Part shown: one piece after another, positions 28,635-37,879 of the stretch
Position numbering within the stretch: position 1 is the stretch's first letter
Layout of the letters: each line of letters begins with the position of its first letter
Source of the DNA: Rhodopirellula europaea 6C
GTDB taxonomy: Bacteria > Planctomycetota > Planctomycetia > Pirellulales > Pirellulaceae
Reading direction: 5' to 3'
Length of the DNA: 38,066 bases
Assembly: GCF_000338295.1 (NCBI RefSeq)
Contig: NZ_ANMO01000061.1
Location: forward strand, 1-38,066
The notes under the pieces: generated by a model
Told to the model about the DNA's origin: nothing
Seen by the model: the letters and a program-made list of their open reading frames with translations, nothing else
Databases searched by the model: none
Made by a program: the position numbers and the translations under genes

Positions 28635-30323
28635 ATGGGGCTGTTCGGCACCATTCAACAATCAAAGGGCGCGCTTGACGCGGCCCAGATTGGACTGCAA
28701 GTCGTTGGCAACAACATCGCCAACGCCAACACCGAAGGCTACATCCGCCAGCGTCTCGAACAGACGCCCGCGGTGGCCTATCGCCAAGGCAACTTGATCC
28801 AAGGTCACGGTGTTCGCGCCACCGGTGTCGTGCAGGTCATCGACCAGCAGTTGGCCGAACGGATGTTCAACGCCAAGACTGCGGCGGCCGGTGCGGACTC
28901 GCTCAGTTCGGCCTACGGCCAACTCGAAACGTTGATCACGGACCTTGATGGTGGCGGGTTGAACGAGCAATTCAGTCTTTTTAACAACGCACTGCATGAC
29001 CTGTCGACGCAGCCCAACGACGCGGCCACCCGTGAATTTGTGATCATCCAAGGCGAAGCTCTCGCCACCAGCATGAAACAAATCCGAACCAGAGCCGGCG
29101 AACTGCAAGACGGCTGGAACGCGGAAGTGGACGACGCCGCCACGCAGATCAATCGACTGACCGAACGAATCGCACAGCTCAACGTCGAGATCGCAACCAT
29201 CGAAGGCGGTGGGACACTCGGAAGCGACGCAACCGGTCTTCGCGACCAACGCTATCGCGACCTCGAAGAACTCGCCAGTTACGTCAACATCAACTTCCAA
29301 GAACAAGCATCAGGTAACGTCAGCGTGTTCGTCGGCGGTGACTACTTGATTGCCGACGGCAATCGCCGCGAGGTCTACTCGGCCTACGACGAGGATGCCG
29401 GCGGATTGGAAGTTCGAATTGTCGATACCGACGCACCCCTCAAAGCGAAAGGCGGCAAACTCGGTGCTGCCATCGAAGCTCGAAGCGGTGTTTTTGGCGA
29501 ATACGTCGAAAACCTGGATCACATGGCAGCAGCTCTGATTCGTGGAGTCAACAGCGTCCACTCTCAAGGCCAAGGTCGCACGGGATTTTCATCCTTGGTG
29601 TCCAGCAACACCAGTGAACCCGGCGTTCCGCTGAGTGCCGCTGAACTGCCATTTGAACCCAACAATGGCAGCTTCGATTTCAACATCGTCGACACCAGCG
29701 GTGAACTGATCAGCACCACGCGAATCAACGTTCGAAACCTGGGAACGATCGACGACTCGACCATCTCATCGATCGTTGCCGACATCAATGCGGTTGAAGG
29801 CGTGACCGCATCGATCTCGGGCGACGGGCGAGTGCGAATCGACAGTGATTCGGCGACATCCAAATTCACCTTTGGCGAAGACACCAGTGGCTTCCTCGCC
29901 GCGGCTGGAATGAACACGTTCTTCACCGGAACATCGGCGGTGGACATCGCCGTGAACTCCGTCGTGAAAGACGACATCGATTTGCTGGCGATATCCGAAG
30001 GCGGTATCAATGCCGACACGAACACGCTCTACAACCTGTTGGACATCGTCGATGAACCACTAGACGAACTCGGCAACCGTTCGATTCGCGGGATGCACGA
30101 ACAGGCCATCTCGACCCTGGGACGCGAAATCAGCGTGCAGAAAAGTGCGACCGATGGGCTGAACGATTTGTACGCTTCTCTCCAAAGTCAGCACCTCGCG
30201 ATCACCGGTGTGAACATCGACGAAGAGTCGATTAAGATGATCTCTTACCAACGCGCGTTCCAAGCTTCCTCGCGTGTGATTTCAACCGCAGCGGAAATGC
30301 TGGACATCTTGTTGGCAATTTGA
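28635..30323 (+). CDS. flgK: Flagellar hook-associated protein 1
   Basis: FlgK forms the junction between the hook and the filament. The 562-residue protein starts M-G-L-F-G-T-I-Q-Q-S-K-G-A-L and has the conserved flagellar rod/hook N-terminal motif (G-L-Q-V-V-G-N-N-I-A-N-A-N-T-E-G-Y). The matching C-terminal helix (S-Y-Q-R-A-F-Q-A-S-S-R-V-I-S-T) ends in L-D-I-L-L. These two helices pair in the D0/D1 coiled coil of the assembled filament. The central region is less conserved and beta-rich. I chose ATG 28635, directly before the conserved N-terminus, over a longer frame starting at 28569. No other flagellar gene is in the window, in line with the dispersed flagellar genes of planctomycetes. 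Confidence 0.94.
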   Translation: MGLFGTIQQSKGALDAAQIGLQVVGNNIANANTEGYIRQRLEQTPAVAYRQGNLIQGHGVRATGVVQVIDQQLAERMFNAKTAAAGADSLSSAYGQLETLITDLDGGGLNEQFSLFNNALHDLSTQPNDAATREFVIIQGEALATSMKQIRTRAGELQDGWNAEVDDAATQINRLTERIAQLNVEIATIEGGGTLGSDATGLRDQRYRDLEELASYVNINFQEQASGNVSVFVGGDYLIADGNRREVYSAYDEDAGGLEVRIVDTDAPLKAKGGKLGAAIEARSGVFGEYVENLDHMAAALIRGVNSVHSQGQGRTGFSSLVSSNTSEPGVPLSAAELPFEPNNGSFDFNIVDTSGELISTTRINVRNLGTIDDSTISSIVADINAVEGVTASISGDGRVRIDSDSATSKFTFGEDTSGFLAAAGMNTFFTGTSAVDIAVNSVVKDDIDLLAISEGGINADTNTLYNLLDIVDEPLDELGNRSIRGMHEQAISTLGREISVQKSATDGLNDLYASLQSQHLAITGVNIDEESIKMISYQRAFQASSRVISTAAEMLDILLAI

Positions 30324-30324
30324 T

Positions 30325-31254
30325 TTGAGTGGCTATCTGCAAGAACTGACGCTTCGATTGTCCGTCGGTGCAAGCCGCTTGAATCCCGACTTCCGTTCTC
30401 GCCACGCCAACTGGCTGAAGAACTGTCAACGTGACGATGGTGGATTCGCTGGCCGTGAGGGCGAAAGCGATCCTTACTACACCAGCTTCGCATTGCGAAC
30501 GCTTTGGGTGCTTGGAGAACTGGATTCCGAAATAGCCGAAGCTGCCGGCATCTTCCTGCGACAACGGATGCAGAAACGAGACTCCATCGTCGACCTGATG
30601 TCGCTGATCTTCGCCGCCGCCATCCTCGAAATGGCATCGGGCGTTGTCGTGATCTCCGACGAAGACCATCAGTGGCGGGACAACGTCGCCGCGTTGCTGG
30701 CCAAACTTCGCACCCATGATGGCGGATTCGCGAAAACACCCGAAGGCCGTGCGGGCAGCACCTATCAAACGTTTCTGTCAGTCCTGTGCCACGAACTGAT
30801 GGAAGTTCCCGTTCCGGATGTGGAAGGCGTGTTGCGTTTTTTGGCCAGCCAGAACCAACCCGATGGCGGCTACCGAGAAATTCGCGTCGCGAAACGAGCG
30901 GGTGTGAACCCAACTGCCGCGGCGATTGGATCGCTCAAGACGCTCGGCCATTTGGATCCGACCGAGCAAACCAACACGATCGAATTTCTGCTCGAGATGC
31001 AAGGCGATGAAGGCGGATTGGCCGCGAACACTCGGATCCCGTTTGCGGACCTGCTGAGCTCCTGCACCGGGCTGATCACGCTGGTCGACCTTGGTGCCGC
31101 CTCGCGTTTGAATGCACCGCGTTTGCAAAGCTATGCCGAGTCGATGCAGCGTGACGGCGGCTTCGTCGGTTTCGCTCTCGATCAAACTCCGGACGTCGAA
31201 TACACGTTCTATGGCGTCGCGACGATGTCGTTGTTGCAGACGTTGGATTTGTAG
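30325..31254 (+). CDS. Prenyltransferase beta-subunit-like alpha/alpha-toroid protein
   Basis: The 309-residue cytoplasmic protein (no signal peptide) has at least five repeats with D-D-G-G-F, D-G-G-F, P-D-G-G-Y, D-E-G-G-L and R-D-G-G-F turns. Each is followed by a helix pair, as in protein prenyltransferase beta subunits. The last repeat, D-V-E-Y-T-F-Y-G-V-A-T-M-S-L-L, lines up by eye with the zinc-histidine region of Rab geranylgeranyltransferase beta, but has Tyr where the zinc His should be. The D-x-C ligand pair also appears lost (A-D-L-L-S-S-C). It is therefore probably not a zinc prenyltransferase. TTG 30325 is the only sensible start and lies one base after the flgK stop, which suggests coupled translation. 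Confidence 0.8.
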   Translation: MSGYLQELTLRLSVGASRLNPDFRSRHANWLKNCQRDDGGFAGREGESDPYYTSFALRTLWVLGELDSEIAEAAGIFLRQRMQKRDSIVDLMSLIFAAAILEMASGVVVISDEDHQWRDNVAALLAKLRTHDGGFAKTPEGRAGSTYQTFLSVLCHELMEVPVPDVEGVLRFLASQNQPDGGYREIRVAKRAGVNPTAAAIGSLKTLGHLDPTEQTNTIEFLLEMQGDEGGLAANTRIPFADLLSSCTGLITLVDLGAASRLNAPRLQSYAESMQRDGGFVGFALDQTPDVEYTFYGVATMSLLQTLDL

Positions 31255-31296
31255 AAGAGTCCGAATTCTTACCTAGTCCGGCTACGTTTGGATCAC

Positions 31297-31338
31297 AAAA
31301 AAACGCCTTGCTCATGAAAGCCATGAGCAAGGCGTTTT
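31297..31338. terminator. Strong bidirectional-type terminator between convergent genes
   Basis: A perfect 17-bp stem (31300-31316 with 31322-31338) closes a 5-base loop. On the minus strand it is followed by a run of seven T, which suits termination of the rpsB-tsf transcript. On the plus strand the run is only four T, so termination of the flgK-toroid transcript is less certain. Confidence 0.9.
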
Positions 31339-31363
31339 GTGTTTCAAATTCTCGGTTCAACGA

Positions 31364-32344
31364 TCAGTTGACGGAGACACGTTTGAAGGCCACCACTTCG
31401 GCTTCGGGGTGGAATTCTTTGATCGCAGCTTCCACTGTCTTGGTGTCATCCAAGGCGTAGAACTGGCTCAACAAGCAACGCTCTTGATCGAGCAAAGTGT
31501 TGTCGGCGATGAAACGCTCGAGCTTCCCAGGAACGATCTTGTCCCAGATCTTCTCAGGCTTGCCTTCGGCCTTCAGTTCAGCCTTGATGGCTTCTTCAGT
31601 CGCAGCCAAGACTTCAGGAGTCAGTTGGCGACGGCTAGCGAACTGAGGAACGTTCTTCATCGGCTTGCCGAGGTTTTCCTTCTCGTTCAACTCATTCTCA
31701 GCGTTGATCTGAGCCTGAAGAGCTTCGGTTTCTTTCTGAACGAAATCTTCGTCGAATTCGTTTGGATCGAGGATCTGTGGTTTCATAGCAGCGATGTGCA
31801 TCGAAACGCCGCGGAAGAACTGATCCGCACCGTCTTTTGAGCCATCTTTGTAAGAAACCAAAACGCCGATCTTCGCACCCGCGTGGATGTACGAAGACAA
31901 GTTTTCGCCTTCAACAACTTCCAGGTTCGTCACTTCGATCTTTTCACCGACCTTGCCGGTTTCGTTGACCAAACGTTCCTTGACAGTCGTCCCGTCGATC
32001 TCGAGCGCATTGACGTCATCGACGGTTTTGCAATCAGCATCGAAAGCCATCTTGGCGATGGTGTTGGTCAACTCGATGAACGCTTCGTTCTTAGCAACGA
32101 AATCGGTTTCGCAACCAAGCGACAGAAGCAGACCTTTGTTGCCTTCGACCACGGCAGCCACGACGCCTTCGGAAGCTTCGCGGTCCGCACGTTTCGCGGC
32201 GACCTTTTGGCCTTTCTTGCGGAGGTAGTCCATTGCGCCGTCCAAGTCGCCACCGGATTCTTCCAGTGCCTTCTTGCAGTCCATCATCCCAGCGCCGGTG
32301 GACTTGCGAAGTTCGCTCACCGCCTTAGCGGAAATCGTCGTCAT
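31364..32344 (-). CDS. tsf: Elongation factor Ts
   Basis: EF-Ts is the guanine nucleotide exchange factor that regenerates EF-Tu-GTP. The 326-residue protein starts M-T-T-I-S-A-K-A-V-S-E-L-R-K-S-T-G-A-G and continues M-M-D-C-K-K-A-L-E-E-S, the UBA-like N-terminal domain that contacts EF-Tu. C-E-T-D-F-V-A-K-N (the T-D-F-V-A-K-N signature) follows near residue 79. The two core subdomains and a C-terminal helical part complete it. The start is ATG 32344 with AGGAA eight bases upstream. It lies 49 bp downstream of rpsB and ends before the terminator hairpin at 31297-31338. Confidence 0.97.
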   Translation of the reverse strand: MTTISAKAVSELRKSTGAGMMDCKKALEESGGDLDGAMDYLRKKGQKVAAKRADREASEGVVAAVVEGNKGLLLSLGCETDFVAKNEAFIELTNTIAKMAFDADCKTVDDVNALEIDGTTVKERLVNETGKVGEKIEVTNLEVVEGENLSSYIHAGAKIGVLVSYKDGSKDGADQFFRGVSMHIAAMKPQILDPNEFDEDFVQKETEALQAQINAENELNEKENLGKPMKNVPQFASRRQLTPEVLAATEEAIKAELKAEGKPEKIWDKIVPGKLERFIADNTLLDQERCLLSQFYALDDTKTVEAAIKEFHPEAEVVAFKRVSVN

Positions 32345-32350
32345 GTTTCT

Positions 32351-32357
32351 GTTTCCT
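32351..32357 (-). promoter_or_regulatory. Ribosome binding site of tsf
   Basis: The minus strand reads AGGAAAC here. Its AGGAA part ends eight bases before the ATG at 32344. Confidence 0.6.
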
Positions 32358-32393
32358 AATCGTTGATTGAATTCAGTGAATGTGGGGTCGAGA

Positions 32394-33176
32394 TCAGCCT
32401 TCGCTTGACGCGGCGGCAGCTTCTTCAGCAGGTTGCTCTGCTGGCGCGGCGGCTTCAGGAGCAGCTTGTGCGTTGGGCGCCGCTTCGGTTTGGGTTTGTC
32501 CCTTGCCAGCGATCACGGCGTCGGCCAATTCACGCATGATCATTTCAACGCTGCGGATCCCGTCATCGTTGCCTGGAATCGGCAAATCGATTTGGCTTGG
32601 GTCGCTGTCGGTATCGATCAGAGCAACAGTTGTGATGCCCAATCGTTTTGCTTCGCGAACCGCGTTGCGTTCTTTGCCTGGGTCAACGATGAACATGACT
32701 TCTGGCAAACGGTTCATCGTTCGCAGACCGTTCAGGTTGCGATACATCTTGCGATATTCGCGGTTCAGCGACGATTGCATTTTCTTGCTGTAGTCGTTGA
32801 TGCCGTCGCCAGCACGCAGTGCTTCCAGCTCTTCCAAACGGCCCAGACGGCTGCGAATGGTGCGGAAGTTGGTCAGCGTGCCACCGAGCCAACGCTCGCT
32901 GACGAAAGGCATGCCGCAACGCAGCGACTGCTCTTCAACGGCTTCACCAGCTTGACGCTTGGTACCGACGAACAGGATCAGGCTGCCGCCAGCGGCGACT
33001 TGCGACAAATACTTCTTCGCTCGAAGCAAACCGCGAAGTGTTTCGCGAATGTCGAGGATGTGGATTTGGTTTTTCTTGCCGAAGATGTAAGGAGCCATCT
33101 TCGGATTCCAGAGACTGGTGCGGTGACCAAAGTGGACACCAGCTTCAATCATCTCTTTGACAATTTCATTCGCCAT
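32394..33176 (-). CDS. rpsB: 30S ribosomal protein S2
   Basis: S2 binds the 30S head-body junction. From ATG 33176 the protein has 260 residues and begins [24 protein letters not shown], the family N-terminus. It contains [21 protein letters not shown] and P-E-V-M-F-I-V-D-P. The C-terminus extends beyond the usual end with an Ala/Glu/Pro-rich, probably disordered tail of about 35 residues. The frame stays open for 81 codons upstream, but those residues have no S2 similarity and the family start is clear. It is cotranscribed with tsf. Confidence 0.96.
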   Translation of the reverse strand: MANEIVKEMIEAGVHFGHRTSLWNPKMAPYIFGKKNQIHILDIRETLRGLLRAKKYLSQVAAGGSLILFVGTKRQAGEAVEEQSLRCGMPFVSERWLGGTLTNFRTIRSRLGRLEELEALRAGDGINDYSKKMQSSLNREYRKMYRNLNGLRTMNRLPEVMFIVDPGKERNAVREAKRLGITTVALIDTDSDPSQIDLPIPGNDDGIRSVEMIMRELADAVIAGKGQTQTEAAPNAQAAPEAAAPAEQPAEEAAAASSEG

Positions 33177-33713
33177 CAGAATATTTGCCGCGCATATTCG
33201 CGGCATCTCCGGGATTTGGTCCATTGCGGGTTCGGAGAACTGGCTTTCCAACAAACAGGAAAACAGCAGCCCCAGAGCGGTGAAAACGACGCGAAAACGC
33301 GTGATTTCGGTGCCCTTCGCCCCAAAATGCAGTGAACTGGGTAAAGGATACGCCCTGCCAAAACGCAGGCGGGGCGGGAAAGGAAGGCAAAAAGTACGGC
33401 TCAGAGCAAAAATTTGCAACCCCGACGGACTTCTTCCGATCGTGTCTTCCCAAGGAATTCACGGGATTCCACGAATTTCGCGGAGGCGGAATCAGCCCGG
33501 GACCACGCTCATCGGACCTTCTGCCCTCGGACATGGCCCAAAGGGCAGCATCGAGTCGATCAAAGAACAGCCACCGCGGCGGCAATTTCCCAGACGCTCA
33601 ACTCACCACTCATCGGCCAAAGCCGAACCGAAATCGACTCCGATTCGGCGAATTCACTCGTTCCGGATCCGCAGGCAAAACGAAACCGACCGCGAGTACG
33701 AATCGGCCCGGCC
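33177..33713. other. Intergenic leader region upstream of rpsB, no gene seen
   Basis: I see no gene with family similarity in these 537 bp; the reading frames on both strands look like chance. The part next to rpsB has hairpin potential (33187-33204 and 33289-33302). A weak minus-strand promoter-like pair is TTGCAA at 33414-33419 and TACTTT at 33391-33396, 17 bases apart. This would give a leader of about 200 nt before rpsB, long enough for regulation by S2, but there is no direct evidence. Confidence 0.4.
33187..33204 (-). promoter_or_regulatory. Hairpin just upstream of the rpsB start
   Basis: GCCGCG and CGCGGC form a perfect 6-bp GC-only stem with a 6-base loop. The 3' end of the stem is 10 bases from the ATG at 33176 on the minus strand, so folding would affect the ribosome landing site. 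Confidence 0.45.
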
Positions 33714-34253
33714 TCACTCCAGTGAATGATTGCCATCGCGAAGCAACCCGACCGCGATCACTGGGGTCACCACCAGACCACACAATCCCGCGTAGACGGC
33801 CTTCATCGCGATCAACGTGAACAGGCCCACTGAATCGTCGGGGAAGCCCAGCAGTGCAAGGAACGCCGGGATCGTCAAAAACGGAAACGCCACCACCGAA
33901 AACAACAAGCAACCGCCAAACGATGCCCCTTGCAAAACCCTGCCCACCCAACTCAATGATCGCGATACGACTCCGGAGCCTACTTCCGTTTTGGGAACCG
34001 GCTGCACGATCCCAGAACGAAGGTGCCGGAGCAGCACTCGAGAACTTATCATCGCCGTGATCAACGGCAACAGACAGCCAGTGCCAACAACTTCCATCGC
34101 AACGCTTTGCGGGAATTCCCACACCGGAACCGATTCCTGATCCAGAAACAGTAACCATCCCAAAAACACATTAATCGCGACGTTGATCGCCAACGGAATC
34201 AGCACATAGCCGATCAACACGTAGCGAACCGTCGCTGTGGGCCACTGACTCAT
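33714..34253 (-). CDS. Small integral membrane protein, unknown function
   Basis: A 179-residue protein with about four hydrophobic helices: residues of about 10-36 (Y-V-L-I-G-Y-V-L-I-P-L-A-I-N), about 52-70, about 108-137 and about 143-170. There is a charged loop between helices two and three. I do not recognise a family. The ATG at 34253 overlaps the stop of the Rieske oxygenase gene (ATGA), so the two are almost certainly cotranscribed. A membrane partner or an unrelated transport role is possible, but the sequence does not say which. Confidence 0.72.
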   Translation of the reverse strand: MSQWPTATVRYVLIGYVLIPLAINVAINVFLGWLLFLDQESVPVWEFPQSVAMEVVGTGCLLPLITAMISSRVLLRHLRSGIVQPVPKTEVGSGVVSRSLSWVGRVLQGASFGGCLLFSVVAFPFLTIPAFLALLGFPDDSVGLFTLIAMKAVYAGLCGLVVTPVIAVGLLRDGNHSLE

Positions 34254-35413
34254 CGCCCACCTTCGTCGCTGCTCGGCCCACCCAAGCCGACAGTCACTGC
34301 CTCATAGGAGGACTCCAATTGCAAACCACACTTTTCGGCCACATGGTTTTGCAGGGCATGCACAAGTTCTTCGCGGGTGCTGACGCAGCCCTTGAACGGA
34401 CTGTGCTCCATTCCCAGTTGAATTCCGGGATAGAGCGACGCATCCTCCGCCAAGATTTTCTTGACAGCAGATGTTTTGATGCGGCCCCAGAAACGAGTCA
34501 GCCATTTCGACCACGCCGTTTCCTGCTCGCGTCGAAGCACAAAGACGGACACAGTCGCCCGACATGTCGTCGGGGACGTCGGCATCAACACCATCGCCTG
34601 CAGCATCGCGTCGGCCCGCATCAAAAACAGATGTGGAAACAGGTGATACATCCGGTACCGCGGGGAGCAATCGGGATGGAGTTGCGATGTCACCCACCGC
34701 GAAAAACGCATCGCGCTCGGCGATGCATGAATCGTGGCACGCATGATCGTTCCGCCATCATAAATCTCGTGCTCGATTTCATCTTCCGGTTCGAAACGAA
34801 AACTATCCGTGTGCACTGATTCCAGGTGATACGACTCGACCGTATTCTCCGCCACCACCTTCCAGTTCGCGGGGAAATCGTAATGCCAGGTCTCGGCATG
34901 AGCCCAGCGATCACCTGAAAACTCTTCCGTCACCGTCGCAAACGGTTTGAATTGTTCAGTCAATGGCGGACAACTCGGATCGAGCGATACGAAAATCAAA
35001 GGCCCGTGAACGGAGACTGAAAACTTCTTCAAACACTCCGGACCGCCACTCATCGGCCGGAAGTTCTTCGCATCCGGAATGCGACCACTTGAACCATCGA
35101 CATTGAATTCCCATCCGTGGTATTGGCACTTCAATGTCGGACTGCTGCCGCAGCGTTCGTTCGACAGTGTGCTGTGCCGGTGGGGACAAACATTGAGAAA
35201 GCAGTGATAAGCACCTTGGTGGTTCCGCACCAAAATGGGAACGCCAAACAGTTCGCGGGTGAAGAAGTCCCCATCGTCGGGAGCGTCATGCAACGAGCCA
35301 ACCCAGTGCCACTGCGGCCGGAACACCGTCTCCAACTCGACCTCATGTTGCGACTGGCTGCTGTAGTGCTCCGGCAGCAGAAGATGCGGCAACTTGGATT
35401 GGTTGACGAACAT
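34250..35413 (-). CDS. Rieske [2Fe-2S] oxygenase, large-subunit-like
   Basis: This 387-residue protein looks like the alpha subunit of a Rieske non-heme iron oxygenase. The Rieske cluster ligands are C-P-H-R-H (Cys76, His78) and C-Q-Y-H-G-W (Cys96, His99). The mononuclear iron site is N-T-V-E-S-Y-H-L-E-S-V-H (His196, His201), with an Asp expected near the C-terminal E-D-A-S-L-Y region. Such enzymes use O2 and electrons from a separate reductase to hydroxylate or demethylate aromatic or quaternary-amine substrates. The substrate is unknown, and no reductase or beta subunit is adjacent. The start is ATG 35413; the groEL terminator lies upstream. Confidence 0.9.
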   Translation of the reverse strand: MFVNQSKLPHLLLPEHYSSQSQHEVELETVFRPQWHWVGSLHDAPDDGDFFTRELFGVPILVRNHQGAYHCFLNVCPHRHSTLSNERCGSSPTLKCQYHGWEFNVDGSSGRIPDAKNFRPMSGGPECLKKFSVSVHGPLIFVSLDPSCPPLTEQFKPFATVTEEFSGDRWAHAETWHYDFPANWKVVAENTVESYHLESVHTDSFRFEPEDEIEHEIYDGGTIMRATIHASPSAMRFSRWVTSQLHPDCSPRYRMYHLFPHLFLMRADAMLQAMVLMPTSPTTCRATVSVFVLRREQETAWSKWLTRFWGRIKTSAVKKILAEDASLYPGIQLGMEHSPFKGCVSTREELVHALQNHVAEKCGLQLESSYEAVTVGLGGPSSDEGGR

Positions 35414-35523
35414 GAGCGATGTGAGAGGAAGGACACACAGATAACTTCACATCCAAACATAGCCACCGAAGCTCGATGATGTTGTTTGTCGAGACAGTGG
35501 CTGGATGAGATCATGAAACCAAC

Positions 35524-35557
35524 AAAAAACCCTTCGCCGAAGAACAGCGAAGGGTTT
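35524..35557 (-). terminator. Rho-independent terminator of groES-groEL
   Basis: An 11-bp stem (35527-35537 with 35547-35557) has a 9-base loop. On the minus strand it ends in GGG followed by a run of six T (35529-35524). It sits 47 bp past the groEL stop and stops the transcript before the Rieske gene. Confidence 0.88.
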
Positions 35558-35604
35558 GATGCTTGGAACACAGAGGGCTGAACCGAACGTTCGGCCCGAC
35601 TGGA

Positions 35605-37230
<1,626 letters not shown>

Positions 37231-37293
37231 CTATCAGAATTAAAGGTTTGCAGAGATGGGTTTCAGATCGACGTGTTCGCCGAGCCGTCGAGA

Positions 37294-37611
37294 TCACTCG
37301 ATCACGGCCAGGACGTCGTCTTCTCGCATGAGCAGGTATTCGGCGTCATCAACTTCGACAGTTTCGCCGGCGTAGCTGCTGAACAACACGCGGTCGCCGG
37401 TGGCCAGTTGGAAGTCAGCTCGGCTGCCGTCGTCCAGCAATTTGCCGGTGCCCAAGGCCACAACGGTTCCGCGAGCGGGTTTTTCCTTGGCCGAATCGGG
37501 AAGCACGATGCCGCCGGCAGTCGTGGTTTCGCTTTCCTCACGCTGAACAACGATGCGTTCGCCGAGGGGTTGCAAACGAATTTTGGTTGCACTCTTGGTG
37601 GCTGCAGCCAT
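37294..37611 (-). CDS. groES: Co-chaperonin GroES
   Basis: GroES is the heptameric lid of the GroEL chamber. The 105-residue protein contains I-R-L-Q-P-L-G-E-R-I-V-V, T-A-G-G-I-V-L-P-D-S-A (the mobile loop) and D-R-V-L-F-S-S-Y-A-G. It ends in L-M-R-E-D-D-V-L-A-V-I-E. An extension of about 10 residues precedes the first strand. The ATG at 37611 is preceded by AAAGGTG about eight bases upstream. It is followed by groEL in the usual operon order. Confidence 0.97.
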   Translation of the reverse strand: MAAATKSATKIRLQPLGERIVVQREESETTTAGGIVLPDSAKEKPARGTVVALGTGKLLDDGSRADFQLATGDRVLFSSYAGETVEVDDAEYLLMREDDVLAVIE

Positions 37612-37619
37612 GTCCGTGA

Positions 37620-37626
37620 CACCTTT
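37620..37626 (-). promoter_or_regulatory. Ribosome binding site of groES
   Basis: AAAGGTG on the minus strand ends eight bases before the ATG at 37611. Confidence 0.6.
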
Positions 37627-37879
37627 CGTGGTATTGAGTCGAGATGTGGGGGAAATGTGTGGTGGGGCTGACCGGTATTGGCTGACTGATCAGACCGATC
37701 TCGCAAGCGGTCCGACGTCACGGCCAACCAAAATGGCAGCTTTGTTCGTTGGAGCCGCCCAATAAGCAATCGCTGTGCCGCCCCGCAAAGAACGTGACGC
37801 AAGACACTACCCAACAAGCACTTACGTCAAATCAGCGAATCCCGCCAACGCTTCAGAAGCTCACGGATGACAGCCCGCC
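37627..37879. other. Upstream region of groES, no gene seen
   Basis: No coding region is supported here. I found no CIRCE inverted repeat (the HrcA operator) in the groES upstream sequence, and no convincing sigma-32-type promoter. Confidence 0.4.

Noticed and set aside
33177-33419. An N-terminal extension of 81 codons on rpsB
   Set aside because: The frame is open, but the residues have no S2 similarity, and the family start Met-Ala-Asn is at 33176.
37612-37879. CIRCE element before groES
   Set aside because: No TTAGCACTC/GAGTGCTAA-like inverted repeat is present.
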